Assembly: GCA_031556035.1 (NCBI GenBank)
Contig: JAVBTT010000004.1
Location: forward strand, 48,872-112,871
Direction of reading: 5' to 3'
Length of the DNA: 64,000 bases
Origin: JAVBTT01 sp031556035
GTDB lineage: Bacteria; Bacillota; Clostridia; Oscillospirales; UBA929
Part shown: one piece after another, positions 5,979-14,078 of the stretch
Numbering within the stretch: position 1 is the stretch's first letter
Layout: each line of letters opens with the position of its first letter
Program-made: the position numbers and the translations under genes
The notes under the pieces: model-generated
The model's input: the letters and a program-made list of their open reading frames with translations, nothing else
Told to the model about the DNA's origin: nothing
The model's database searches: none

Positions 5979-7994
5979 TCAGCTGCGCGAAGTATACTTC
6001 GAGAGCACGCTCTTCATAATGTCCACAGTCTCCTGCGAATCCTGAAGCTCTCCCCTCAGCTTGCGGTTTTCCGCCTCAAGCTCCAGGATTCTCGGCGATT
6101 CGAGCGAGTCCTGGCTCTGCCTGGTGATTGTCGAGGTCACGACGTCGCGCTTTGCCTTTGCCTCCTCCGCGCGGCGCCTTGTCAGCGGGTCGACCTCCTC
6201 GACAAATGTCTCGTCGGTCAGCTCGTTGAACAGCCCGCGCTTTACATAGTGCGTATGCAGCAGCTCATGCGCCATGTGGCCGTTCGGCTCGCCGAGATAG
6301 TCCTGATAGAGCTTCTTGATGTACGGGTTGTCGTGGGATTTGCGCAGCTCCTTTGCCTCGTCCTCGCTGTAAAGCCCGCTCAGCCTCTTGACGCGCACCT
6401 CCGGGTCGTCCGAGCGGGGCTGGCCGCCGCCCATTATGCAGCCGCCGGGACAGCCCATGACCTCGATGAAGTGGTAGGGCGACGAGCCCTCCTCAATCTG
6501 CTTCATCAGCTTTTTAGCGCCCGCCAGCCCGCTGGTAACAGCCACCCTGACCTCGACTCCGTCCAGGAACCTATACTCCGGAAGCGGATCAGTCACAGTC
6601 AGCGCGGCCTCCTTTATTTGGTCAAAGCCAACTATTGGCGTAACGTGTAGCGCGTCAAACGGCAGCTCGCGCCCGGTGACAAGCTCGTATACTGTGCGCA
6701 GGGCAGCCTCCATGACGCCTCCGGTAAGCCCGAAAATATCGGCCGCGCCGGTGGACAGGCCCATTGGGTTGTCGAACTCCTCATCCTCAAGCGCCATAAA
6801 ATCTATGCCGGAGGACTTAATCATGTAAGCCAGCTCGCGGGTGGTTATGACGGCGTCGACGTTGCGGTTGCCGCCGTTCTCCATCTCGGCGCGCTGTATC
6901 TCGTATTTTTTTGCGGTGCACGGCATGACGGACACCACAAACATGTCCCTCGGGTCAACCCCTATCCTCTCCGCGTAAAACGATTTGGCCAAAGCGCCCA
7001 GCATTGTGTGCGGGGACTTGCAGGTGGAGAGGTGCGCGAGCTGGTTCGGGAACGCGTGCTCGATGTACTTTATCCAGCCCGGGCTGCAGCTTGTAACCAT
7101 CGGAAGCACGGCGCCGGCGCCGGTCAGCGCGTCCTTGACGCGGCCCAGGAACTCAGTGCCCTCCTCTATAATCGTCAAATCCGCAGTGAAATTTGTGTCG
7201 AAGACGTCGTCAAAGCCCATGCGCTTCAGCGCCGCCGCTATTTTGCCCGTCACACGGGTTCCGGCGGGATAGCCGAACTCCTCGCCCAGCGCGACCCTGA
7301 CGGCGGGCGCGACCTGCACGACCACGCGCTTTGAGTCGTCGCCAATCGCGTTCCAGGTCTTCTGGGACGAGCCCGTGCCCTTGAGCGCCCCGACCGGGCA
7401 CACGGTTGTACACTGGCCGCAGAACGTGCAGTTGACGGTACCCAGCGGCAGGCCCATCGCGGGGGATATCTCGGTGTCAAAGCCCCGGTTCTGCGGGAAC
7501 AGCACCCCGGTCTCCTGGACGTTGTTGCAGACAGTGACGCAGCGCCTGCAAAGTATGCATTTTGTCATATCCCTCGTCACCGAGGCGGACGCGTCGACAT
7601 GGAACGCGGAGCGCGAGCCCTCGTAGTGAGAGTGCTCAACGCCCAGCAGCTTGCCCATGGCCTGAAACTCGCAGTTCTGGTTGCGGGTACAGCTCAGGCA
7701 GTCCTGAGAGTGGTTGGACAGCATCAGCTCATACAGAACCTTGCGTGATTCCCTGACCTTGCGGGAGTTCGTCTTGACGACCATCCCCTCCTGCGCCACC
7801 GCCAGGCAGGACGCCTGAAGCGTCTTCATGCCCGCGACCTCCACGACGCAGACGCGGCACGCGCCCAGCTTGTGCACATCCTTGAGGTAGCAAAGATTGG
7901 GTATATTGATGTGGTTTTGCCGGGCGGCCTCCATGATCGTTGTGCCTTCCTCCACGCAGATTGGCCGGTTGTTTATCGTCAGATTTACCATCAT
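5979..7994 (-). CDS. hydA: [FeFe] hydrogenase catalytic subunit HydA (NADH/ferredoxin type)
   Basis: 671 residues. Order: N-terminal [2Fe-2S] domain (CYLKDVHKLGACRVCVVEV), the His/Cys [4Fe-4S] motif (NHSQDCLSCTRNQNC), two ferredoxin-type clusters (CILCRRCVTVC and CTFCGQCTTVC), then the H-cluster domain with all three signatures: TSCSPGW, MPCTAKKYE and EVMGCPGGCIMGGGQP. The small-subunit domain follows. This layout is that of cytoplasmic multimeric hydrogenases that make H2 from NADH plus reduced ferredoxin. Residues from about 600 onward form an extra tail ending in a predicted coiled coil (ILELEAENRKLRGELQDSQE), which I do not expect in standard HydA. Two adjacent ATGs (7994, 7991) follow AGGAGG; either could start. 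Confidence 0.95.
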   Translation of the reverse strand: MMVNLTINNRPICVEEGTTIMEAARQNHINIPNLCYLKDVHKLGACRVCVVEVAGMKTLQASCLAVAQEGMVVKTNSRKVRESRKVLYELMLSNHSQDCLSCTRNQNCEFQAMGKLLGVEHSHYEGSRSAFHVDASASVTRDMTKCILCRRCVTVCNNVQETGVLFPQNRGFDTEISPAMGLPLGTVNCTFCGQCTTVCPVGALKGTGSSQKTWNAIGDDSKRVVVQVAPAVRVALGEEFGYPAGTRVTGKIAAALKRMGFDDVFDTNFTADLTIIEEGTEFLGRVKDALTGAGAVLPMVTSCSPGWIKYIEHAFPNQLAHLSTCKSPHTMLGALAKSFYAERIGVDPRDMFVVSVMPCTAKKYEIQRAEMENGGNRNVDAVITTRELAYMIKSSGIDFMALEDEEFDNPMGLSTGAADIFGLTGGVMEAALRTVYELVTGRELPFDALHVTPIVGFDQIKEAALTVTDPLPEYRFLDGVEVRVAVTSGLAGAKKLMKQIEEGSSPYHFIEVMGCPGGCIMGGGQPRSDDPEVRVKRLSGLYSEDEAKELRKSHDNPYIKKLYQDYLGEPNGHMAHELLHTHYVKRGLFNELTDETFVEEVDPLTRRRAEEAKAKRDVVTSTITRQSQDSLESPRILELEAENRKLRGELQDSQETVDIMKSVLSKYTSRS

Positions 7995-7995
7995 A

Positions 7996-10900
7996 CTACC
8001 TCCTTTCGCAGTGCAGACAGCGCATGGATTCGGCCATGGCAGTCAGCTTGTGGTAGCCCAGGATGACCTCGTCAAACGTGCCCTTGCGTCGCTCCAGCTC
8101 CAGCATATCAAGCGGATAGCGCCCCAGCTCCACCACCTCGTCGTCGTCTATAACCGGGTTTATCTTGATCTCGGTGCCCTTGTTGAGCACTCCCCTGCCG
8201 CCCAGGTATTTGTCAATGGCGATGGCGGCCTTCTTGCCGTCCGCGATTGCCTGGATGACTGTGTCCGGCCCGCGCACAACGTCGCCGCCCGCGAATACGC
8301 CCTTCATAGTAGTCATCATCGTATTCTCGTCGATGGTAAATGTGCCCCACGGGGTAAGGCCCACGTTCTCTGTCGGAATGAACGGGAAATCGGCGTACTG
8401 GCTGACCGCGGGGATCACCGTGTCCGCCTCCACAAAGAAGTTCGAGCCCTTGACCGGCACCGATCGCCTGCGCCCGCTCGAGTCGAATTCCCCGAGCGAC
8501 ATTTTGACGCATTCCACCCTGGCGGCCCTGCCGCTTTTGTCAGGCAGAACGGCGACCGGCTGGGCAAGCTCAATCAGCTCAACGCCCTCCTCCAGCGCCT
8601 CACGGATTTCGGACACGTAGGCGGGCATCATTCCTCTGGTGCGCCTGTAGAGCAGCGTGACCTTTTCCGCGCCCAGGCGCAGAGCCACGCGCGCCGAGTC
8701 TACAGCGGTGTTGCCTCCGCCTATCACGACCACCCTTTTGCCGAACTCGAAATCCTGGCTGAGGTTCACCATCTTGAGGAAATCTATTCCGTGAATGACG
8801 CCCTTGAGGTTTTCCCCGTCTATATTGACCTTCTGCGGGAACTGGGTGCCTGTGGATACAAACACGGCGTCGCTGGTGTCGCGCAGCTCGGTGAAGCCGA
8901 TGTCCTTCCCGACGGCGGTATTCAGGTGGACGTTGACGCCCTCCTTCTCGATAAGTCCTATCTCGTGCTGGAGCACCTCCATCGGAAGCCTGTACTCTGG
9001 AATGCCGAACGCCAGCACCCCGCCCGCCACGTTCTCAGACTCATACACGTCGATGTCGTAACCTATGCGGGCGAGATAGTAGCCGCAGGTGAGCCCCGCC
9101 GCGCCCGCGCCTATGATCGAGACGTGCTTGCCGTTCTTCGGGAATATGACGTCGTTGATAATCGGCTTCTCATGCTTGTGCGCATAGTCGGCCACAAAGC
9201 GTTTTATGTCGCAGATGGCGACCGCCTCGTCCATTGTGCGCCGCCTGCACTTGCTCTCGCACGGTCTGGTGCAGACGCGGCCGCAGACCGCCGGGAACGG
9301 GTTTTCCTGCCGTATCAGGTTGTAGGCGTCAATAAACCGCCCCTCTGCCACGAGCGAGGTGTAGCCCGGGACATTGACGTTGGCCGGGCAGGTGTTTTCA
9401 CAGGGTGAGATAAACAGCTCGGAGCAGACACCCGCGCGGCAGCGCTTATCCCTGATGTGCTCCTCAAATTCGTCCCGGAAGTTATTAATAGCGCTGAGCA
9501 CCGGGTTGGGCGCGGTCTGCCCCAGGCCGCACATCGCGGTGAGCTGGATCGTCTCGCCCAGCTTCTCCAGCAGCTCAATGTCGCCTTCCTCGCCAAGACC
9601 CGCGCATATGCGTTCCAGTATCTCCAGCATGCGCTTGGTGCCTATCCGGCAGGACACGCACTTGCCGCAGCTCTCGTCCTGTATGAAGTCCATGAAGTAC
9701 CGCGCCGTGTCGACCATGCAGGAGTCCTCATTCATTGAGATAAGGCCGCCCGAGCCCATGATCGCGCCCAGGTTTTTCAGGCTCTCGTAGTCGGTGGGGG
9801 TGTTTAGGTTCTCCCTGGTGATGCAGCCGCCGGACGGCCCGCCTATCTGAGCCGCCTTAAACGCCTTGTTGTTCGGGACGCCTCCGCCGATGTCGAAGAG
9901 GATGTTACCGAGCGGTATCCCGATCGGAACCTCGACAATGCCCGTGTTGGTGATATCCCCTGCCAGCGCGAACACCTTTGTGCCCCTGCTCTTTTCGGTC
10001 CCGAAACCCGAGTACCACTCCGCGCCCTTGAAAAGGATCGCCGGGACGTTGCAGAGGGACTCGACGTTGTTGATAATGGTGGGCTTGCCGAACAGCCCGC
10101 TCTGGAACGGGAATGGTGGCTTCTGGCGCGGCTCGCCGCGTCCGCCCTCAATCGAGCTCATCAGAGCCGTCTCCTCACCGCAGACAAACGCGCCCGCGCC
10201 GATGCGTATCTCAAGCTCAAAGTCAAAGCCGGAGCCGAAAATATCCCTGCCCAATATGCCGTATTCCCTCGCCTGCCCTATCGCCTTCTCGAGACGCTCT
10301 ATCGCGAGCGGGTATTCCGCGCGGACGTAAACATAGCCGTTCCTGGCGCCGATGCCGTATCCGCCGAGAAGCATCCCCTCGATCAGGGAATGCGGGTCTC
10401 CCTCTATCAGGCTGCGATCCATGAACGCGCCGGGGTCGCCCTCGTCGGCGTTGCAGACGAGGTATTTTTCATCGCCGGCGGCATTCCTGCCCGCCTCCCA
10501 CTTGACTCCGGTGGGGAAGCCCGCTCCGCCGCGCCCCATAAGTCCGGATTTTTTTATTTCGGCCACGACATCCGCGCCGCTCTTGTTTGTGAGATAGTCC
10601 ATCGCGGCCCTGTAGCCGTCCCGCGCTATGTAGGCCTCGATGCTGGCGTGCTCCATGGCACCGCAGTTCCGCAGCGCTATCTTGACCTGCTGGCGGAAAA
10701 AATCTATGTCGTCAATTTTAGGCACATAGCGCTGTAGGGCGCTGTCATAAAACGTGTACTCCTCGATAACCCTGCCCTCAACGAGATGGGCCCGGAGAAT
10801 TTTCCGCACCCTGTCGGGGGTGAGCTTTGTGTAAAAAATTCGCTCGGGGAGGATAAGCATTACAGGGCCGGCGGCGCATGTGCCCATGCAGCCGGTCTCC

Positions 10901-11097
10901 ATGACCCTGGTCTGTCTGGTCAGTCCGAGTTCCGCCAGCGCGTCCTCGACAGACCGCTCTATTTCGGCGCAGCCGGAAGAGACGCAGCCCGCGCCGCCGC
11001 AGACGAGAATCTGGTGCCTGTATCGCTCCAGCGACTCGCTATATGTCTCTCCAATTTGCTGCATATCCTGCGGAGTCTTTATTTTCATGCCGCTCAT
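7996..11097 (-). CDS. hydB: HydB/NuoF-like subunit fused to a GltD-type FAD/NAD(P) oxidoreductase
   Basis: 1,033 residues from ATG 11097, chosen for the GGGAGG 7 nt upstream. Residues ~30-105 are a thioredoxin-like [2Fe-2S] domain (CGGAGCVSSGC and ETGCMGTC). Residues ~135-480 are the NuoF FMN/NADH domain (GLMGRGGAGFPTGVKW and CNADEGDPGAF). The [4Fe-4S] motif SCGKCVSCRIGTKR with a distal AMCG follows. The sequence tracks canonical HydB through EEHIRDKRCRAGVC, but then the expected 2[4Fe-4S] ferredoxin domain is replaced by a GltD/DPD-type module: CENTCPANVNVPGY and CGRVCTRPCESKC, then the FAD Rossmann motif IIGAGAAGLTCGYYLA and the NAD(P) motif VVIGGGNTAVD. So NADH oxidation and a second flavin site share one chain, suggesting electron bifurcation or a third redox partner. 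Confidence 0.93.
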   Translation of the reverse strand: MSGMKIKTPQDMQQIGETYSESLERYRHQILVCGGAGCVSSGCAEIERSVEDALAELGLTRQTRVMETGCMGTCAAGPVMLILPERIFYTKLTPDRVRKILRAHLVEGRVIEEYTFYDSALQRYVPKIDDIDFFRQQVKIALRNCGAMEHASIEAYIARDGYRAAMDYLTNKSGADVVAEIKKSGLMGRGGAGFPTGVKWEAGRNAAGDEKYLVCNADEGDPGAFMDRSLIEGDPHSLIEGMLLGGYGIGARNGYVYVRAEYPLAIERLEKAIGQAREYGILGRDIFGSGFDFELEIRIGAGAFVCGEETALMSSIEGGRGEPRQKPPFPFQSGLFGKPTIINNVESLCNVPAILFKGAEWYSGFGTEKSRGTKVFALAGDITNTGIVEVPIGIPLGNILFDIGGGVPNNKAFKAAQIGGPSGGCITRENLNTPTDYESLKNLGAIMGSGGLISMNEDSCMVDTARYFMDFIQDESCGKCVSCRIGTKRMLEILERICAGLGEEGDIELLEKLGETIQLTAMCGLGQTAPNPVLSAINNFRDEFEEHIRDKRCRAGVCSELFISPCENTCPANVNVPGYTSLVAEGRFIDAYNLIRQENPFPAVCGRVCTRPCESKCRRRTMDEAVAICDIKRFVADYAHKHEKPIINDVIFPKNGKHVSIIGAGAAGLTCGYYLARIGYDIDVYESENVAGGVLAFGIPEYRLPMEVLQHEIGLIEKEGVNVHLNTAVGKDIGFTELRDTSDAVFVSTGTQFPQKVNIDGENLKGVIHGIDFLKMVNLSQDFEFGKRVVVIGGGNTAVDSARVALRLGAEKVTLLYRRTRGMMPAYVSEIREALEEGVELIELAQPVAVLPDKSGRAARVECVKMSLGEFDSSGRRRSVPVKGSNFFVEADTVIPAVSQYADFPFIPTENVGLTPWGTFTIDENTMMTTMKGVFAGGDVVRGPDTVIQAIADGKKAAIAIDKYLGGRGVLNKGTEIKINPVIDDDEVVELGRYPLDMLELERRKGTFDEVILGYHKLTAMAESMRCLHCERR

Positions 11098-11111
11098 TTT
11101 CCCGCCTCCCT

Positions 11112-11609
11112 TCAATAATTTTCAAGAATGCGCTCAAGCTTGTTGACGTTGACCTGCTTGTACACAGTGTCGTCGATCATCATTGCCGGCGCCAGACCGC
11201 AGGCGCCGATACACCGGGCCACCTCAAAGGTGAACTTGCCGTCTGCGGTCGTGCCGCCAAGCTCCACTCCCAGGCGCTCCTGAAGATGCTCCACGATTTT
11301 CTTCCCGCCGCGTACATAGCACGCGGTTCCCAGGCAAACCCTTATGGTGTGCTCTCCCCTGGGCACGGGAGTAAAAAACGAGTAAAAAGATACAACTCCC
11401 GCCACCTCTGACAGCGGAATATCCATACCCTTCGCGATGAATTGCTGCACCTCAAGCGGCAGGCATCCGTATATTTCCTGCGCGAGATGCAGCACCTGGA
11501 TAAGGCTCCCCTCCTTATCCCTGTACAGGTCAATCACGTTTGCGATCTGGGCGAGCTTCCGCTCCTGATCGCCGGTCAGGCAGTCGCACGCTCCGGAGCT
11601 GCTGTTCAT
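11112..11609 (-). CDS. hydC: HydC/NuoE-like [2Fe-2S] hydrogenase subunit
   Basis: 165 residues from ATG 11609, where GAGAGGAGGA lies upstream; a longer frame to 11648 has no ribosome binding site. The NuoE fold carries helical EGSLIQVLHLAQEIYGCLPL and EVAGVVSFYSFFTPVPRGEH, then the thioredoxin-like [2Fe-2S] ligands CLGTACYVRGG and ARCIGACGLAP. It passes electrons between HydB and HydA. First gene of the hydCBA operon, 14 bp before hydB. Confidence 0.95.
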   Translation of the reverse strand: MNSSSGACDCLTGDQERKLAQIANVIDLYRDKEGSLIQVLHLAQEIYGCLPLEVQQFIAKGMDIPLSEVAGVVSFYSFFTPVPRGEHTIRVCLGTACYVRGGKKIVEHLQERLGVELGGTTADGKFTFEVARCIGACGLAPAMMIDDTVYKQVNVNKLERILENY

Positions 11610-11796
11610 GCTGCTGTTCCTCCTCTCGTTTCGGATCTGATTTACCATCGGTCACATCGTGTATCCAGTATACAGAAAAGTTGTCATTGAATTATGATAA
11701 TTACGACATACTCCCGGAAACATACACTGACTTTTCATAAATTTTCACAATTTTCATCACAATTCCAACACAGGTATTGGTCCCACGATCAATAAT

Positions 11797-11844
11797 AAAA
11801 AAAAGCATCCCCAGTCCCGCCCTAAAGCGAAGCACAGGGATGCC
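11797..11844 (-). terminator. Terminator after the transglutaminase-fold lipoprotein gene
   Basis: On the minus strand GGCATCCC and GGGGATGC pair around a roughly 30-nt loop and are followed directly by a run of eight T residues. It closes the HAD/lipoprotein transcript and separates it from hydC. Confidence 0.75.
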
Positions 11845-11876
11845 TTGCGGTATAAGTTTGTTAGCAGTAAAACACA

Positions 11877-13109
11877 TCACGGGTTATCTGGCTCTCCGCC
11901 GTCCGGAGGCGGAGAGGCGTCATCCGTATCCGGCTGGACTCCGGCGTCTTTCCTGATGGTTTCGACAGGCACACTCTCCGTCTCGCAGACAAAGTCCGCC
12001 TCGTCCCAGTGATGATCGACGCGCATATCATTGTCGTTCCTGAGAAACCACGAATACGCGCCCTCCATGTCGTCCGCGGCCACATCCATGTGGTACCAGT
12101 TCCCCCCCGCCTGCACGATATTCCATACGTGCTCCTCCCCGGACAGCTGGCCCGAGACCAGCCGGCAGGGAATTGACAGCGCGTCGCAGAGCTGTTTGAA
12201 GGCCAGGGCGTACCCCTCACCAACCGCGCGGCCGAGCACAAGTGCGCCGTATATCGTCCACGCGTCGCCGGAGCGCGTTTTCCCGGTAAAGCGGGCATCT
12301 GCCTCCGCGTCGAAGTCAAAGTCTATATTTTCCGCAAGCAGGTCGTGAATCTCAAGTATAAGTCTCAAGTCGTCGCGCTCAAAAGGCAGCAACACAACCA
12401 GCTTCTCAGCGCTTCTTTTCACGGCGTCCACCCGTGAAAGCATCACGCTCTGGGGATATTTGTACTTTAGATCTATCTCGGCTATGCGGCGAAGTCCGTT
12501 GTCCGGATACAGGGTGACCGCCAGCTCCGGATACCCCAGCGCGAAGCCCGGATTTTCGAAGTACAGTTCTCTCAGCAGCGCGTGGGGATCGTAGTCCGTT
12601 TCATCGTAATAGGGCATCTCAACCGTGAGAACCGGTTCATAAGAGCTTATCGTCTCACGCAGCAAATCCTTCAGCCCCGTGCGCCCGCTGGTCTGCATTA
12701 TCGACTCTATCTGCTCGGGAGTACAGCGGTACTTGATAGAAATAAGCACATGATAATTTGTCAGAACCTGCGTCAGGTCGTAGGTCATATAATAAACGGC
12801 GTACTTGCCTATCGGCTCCTCGTTGGATACCTCGGCCACCGCGTTGAGCAGGTCTCGCTTGGGGTCGCCCTGATAGCGCAGCAGCTGTATGGTGCCCTCG
12901 GTCATTCCGGTGCGCACCATCTGAATTATGGCGTTCTTCAAGCTGCTTTCCGAGGCGGCAACCAGGTCGGTCGCATCGGAGTCGTCGTTGCGCTGCTCAA
13001 CATGTGGAGACTCCTCATAGACCTCTCTGGCCAGCAGCATGCTGCAGCCCGTCAGGAAGGCCAGAGCCAGCGCGGTTGAGGCCACTCTGCAAAGCGTTTT
13101 TAAGCTCAT
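11877..13109 (-). CDS. Transglutaminase-fold lipoprotein lacking the catalytic cysteine
   Basis: 410 residues from ATG 13109, which overlaps the upstream HAD stop (TGATG). A signal peptide ends in the lipobox FLTGC, so the protein is anchored outside the membrane. The C-terminal third (about residues 280-345) is a transglutaminase-like core: RAVGEGYALAFKQLCDALSI, then EEHVWNIVQAGGNWYHMDVA. Most relatives have G-V-C-x-G-Y where this protein has A-V-G-E-G-Y (Gly ~297, codon GGT), so the nucleophilic Cys is missing while the His (~327) and Asp (~342) remain. It may be a non-catalytic binding protein. The low-complexity tail is rich in D, P and G. The N-terminal region (about 25-270) is unassigned. 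Confidence 0.8.
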   Translation of the reverse strand: MSLKTLCRVASTALALAFLTGCSMLLAREVYEESPHVEQRNDDSDATDLVAASESSLKNAIIQMVRTGMTEGTIQLLRYQGDPKRDLLNAVAEVSNEEPIGKYAVYYMTYDLTQVLTNYHVLISIKYRCTPEQIESIMQTSGRTGLKDLLRETISSYEPVLTVEMPYYDETDYDPHALLRELYFENPGFALGYPELAVTLYPDNGLRRIAEIDLKYKYPQSVMLSRVDAVKRSAEKLVVLLPFERDDLRLILEIHDLLAENIDFDFDAEADARFTGKTRSGDAWTIYGALVLGRAVGEGYALAFKQLCDALSIPCRLVSGQLSGEEHVWNIVQAGGNWYHMDVAADDMEGAYSWFLRNDNDMRVDHHWDEADFVCETESVPVETIRKDAGVQPDTDDASPPPDGGEPDNP

Positions 13110-13756
13110 CACAGAAGCTTCAGGAAATCGCCAGGGCTCACAGCGATAAGCGCCGCTCCGCCCTCCTCAAGCTCCTCCCTCGTGCGGAAGCCCCAGAGGG
13201 CGCCCACGGGCGTCATGCCCGCACCCGCAGCGGTTTGCATGTCCACCGACGTATCCCCAAGATAAAGTATATCCGCCGGCGCCGCACCCAGAAGCTCCGC
13301 CAGCTCAAGCGCCCCGGCGGGATCGGGCTTTACCGGGACGCCGTCGCGTGCGCCCAGCACCGCAGCAAACTCTATGTTGTTGAAATACTGCGCCACAACC
13401 GCGAGGGTGGACGTGTGCGGCTTATTTGAAAGCACCGCAAGCCTGAGCCCGCGCGCGCCGAGCTCGCGCAGCAGCTCCGTGACGCCGGGATAGGGACGGG
13501 TGCGGTCCGCGCTGTGGGCCGCGTATCTGTCTGTGTATGCGGAAAGCACCTCGCCCGTAAGCTCCGGGGAGACGTCAGACGGAACGGCCCGCCGCGCCAG
13601 CTCGGCGACTCCATTGCCCACAAAGTACTTGTACTTATCTGTGTCATGTACCGGCAGGCTCTTTGAGGACAGCGCGAAATTCATGCTGTCCGCTATGTCG
13701 TCCAGCGTGTTCAGCAGAGTGCCGTCCAGATCGAATATTACGGCTTTGTATTGCAT
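13109..13756 (-). CDS. HAD-superfamily phosphatase, phosphoglycolate phosphatase-like
   Basis: 215 residues with all HAD motifs: I, VIFDLDGTLLNTLDDIADSM; II, LAVLSNKP; III, Lys in VPVKPDP; IV, ILYLGDTSVDMQTA. The cap is an all-helical type between motifs I and II, as in Gph/PpaX/PgmB enzymes. It probably hydrolyses a small phosphorylated metabolite such as 2-phosphoglycolate; the exact substrate cannot be read from the sequence. It overlaps the next gene by 1 bp and is likely the promoter-proximal gene of the pair. Confidence 0.9.
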   Translation of the reverse strand: MQYKAVIFDLDGTLLNTLDDIADSMNFALSSKSLPVHDTDKYKYFVGNGVAELARRAVPSDVSPELTGEVLSAYTDRYAAHSADRTRPYPGVTELLRELGARGLRLAVLSNKPHTSTLAVVAQYFNNIEFAAVLGARDGVPVKPDPAGALELAELLGAAPADILYLGDTSVDMQTAAGAGMTPVGALWGFRTREELEEGGAALIAVSPGDFLKLL

Positions 13757-13784
13757 GTGTATGGCTCCTTATGATGTATGATAA

Positions 13785-14018
13785 TTAATCGTTGATTTCA
13801 GGATTACACATTTTGCAGCAACTTACATCTCTATCAGGTATTGAATTAGCGGTTTTCTTAGCTTCATTAAAATCTTTAAACGGACCATGCCAACAACCAT
13901 TTCTTCCATCCGTCTTTTCTTTACTCACTCCTTCTCCTTGATTACAGTATGGACAATTTCCCTTGTGAATCTTTGCTTTTTTCTCTGCTGTCCAATTTTC
14001 ATAGATGTAATAATTCAA
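13785..14018 (-). CDS. Small cysteine-rich protein (TTG start), unknown function
   Basis: 77 residues starting at TTG 14018, six nt after a strong GGGGAGGT; a longer frame to 14042 runs through that ribosome binding site. The protein reads (M)NYYIYENWTAEKKAKIHKGN, then CPYCNQGEG, a GCWHGPFKDF motif and CCKMCNP at the end. The CxxC pair and CKxC pair suggest a small zinc ribbon. I have seen similar YENW...CxxCN...WHGPF proteins called hypothetical in many bacteria. The gene is clearly AT-richer than its neighbours, which suggests recent acquisition. Confidence 0.75.
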   Translation of the reverse strand: MNYYIYENWTAEKKAKIHKGNCPYCNQGEGVSKEKTDGRNGCWHGPFKDFNEAKKTANSIPDRDVSCCKMCNPEIND

Positions 14019-14048
14019 AATTGCACCTCCCCTGTTTGTCACATCCTA

Positions 14049-14073
14049 ATACCCGCGCCTCCGGCGCGGATAT
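14049..14073 (-). terminator. GC-rich hairpin after the yitT-like gene
   Basis: An 11-bp stem with one mismatch (CCGCGCC/GGCGCGG core, 3-nt loop) 6 bp past the stop. There is no T-run, so termination is likely but not certain. Confidence 0.45.
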
Positions 14074-14078
14074 CAGAA

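Noticed and set aside
7897..9408. Plus-strand frame of 503 codons
   Set aside because: Antisense to hydA and hydB; Arg/Val/His-rich composition without motifs.
11690..11760. Rex-like operator upstream of hydC
   Set aside because: TTGTGAAAATTTATGAAAA resembles one half of a Rex site, but the second half does not match the palindrome; no confident promoter could be placed either.
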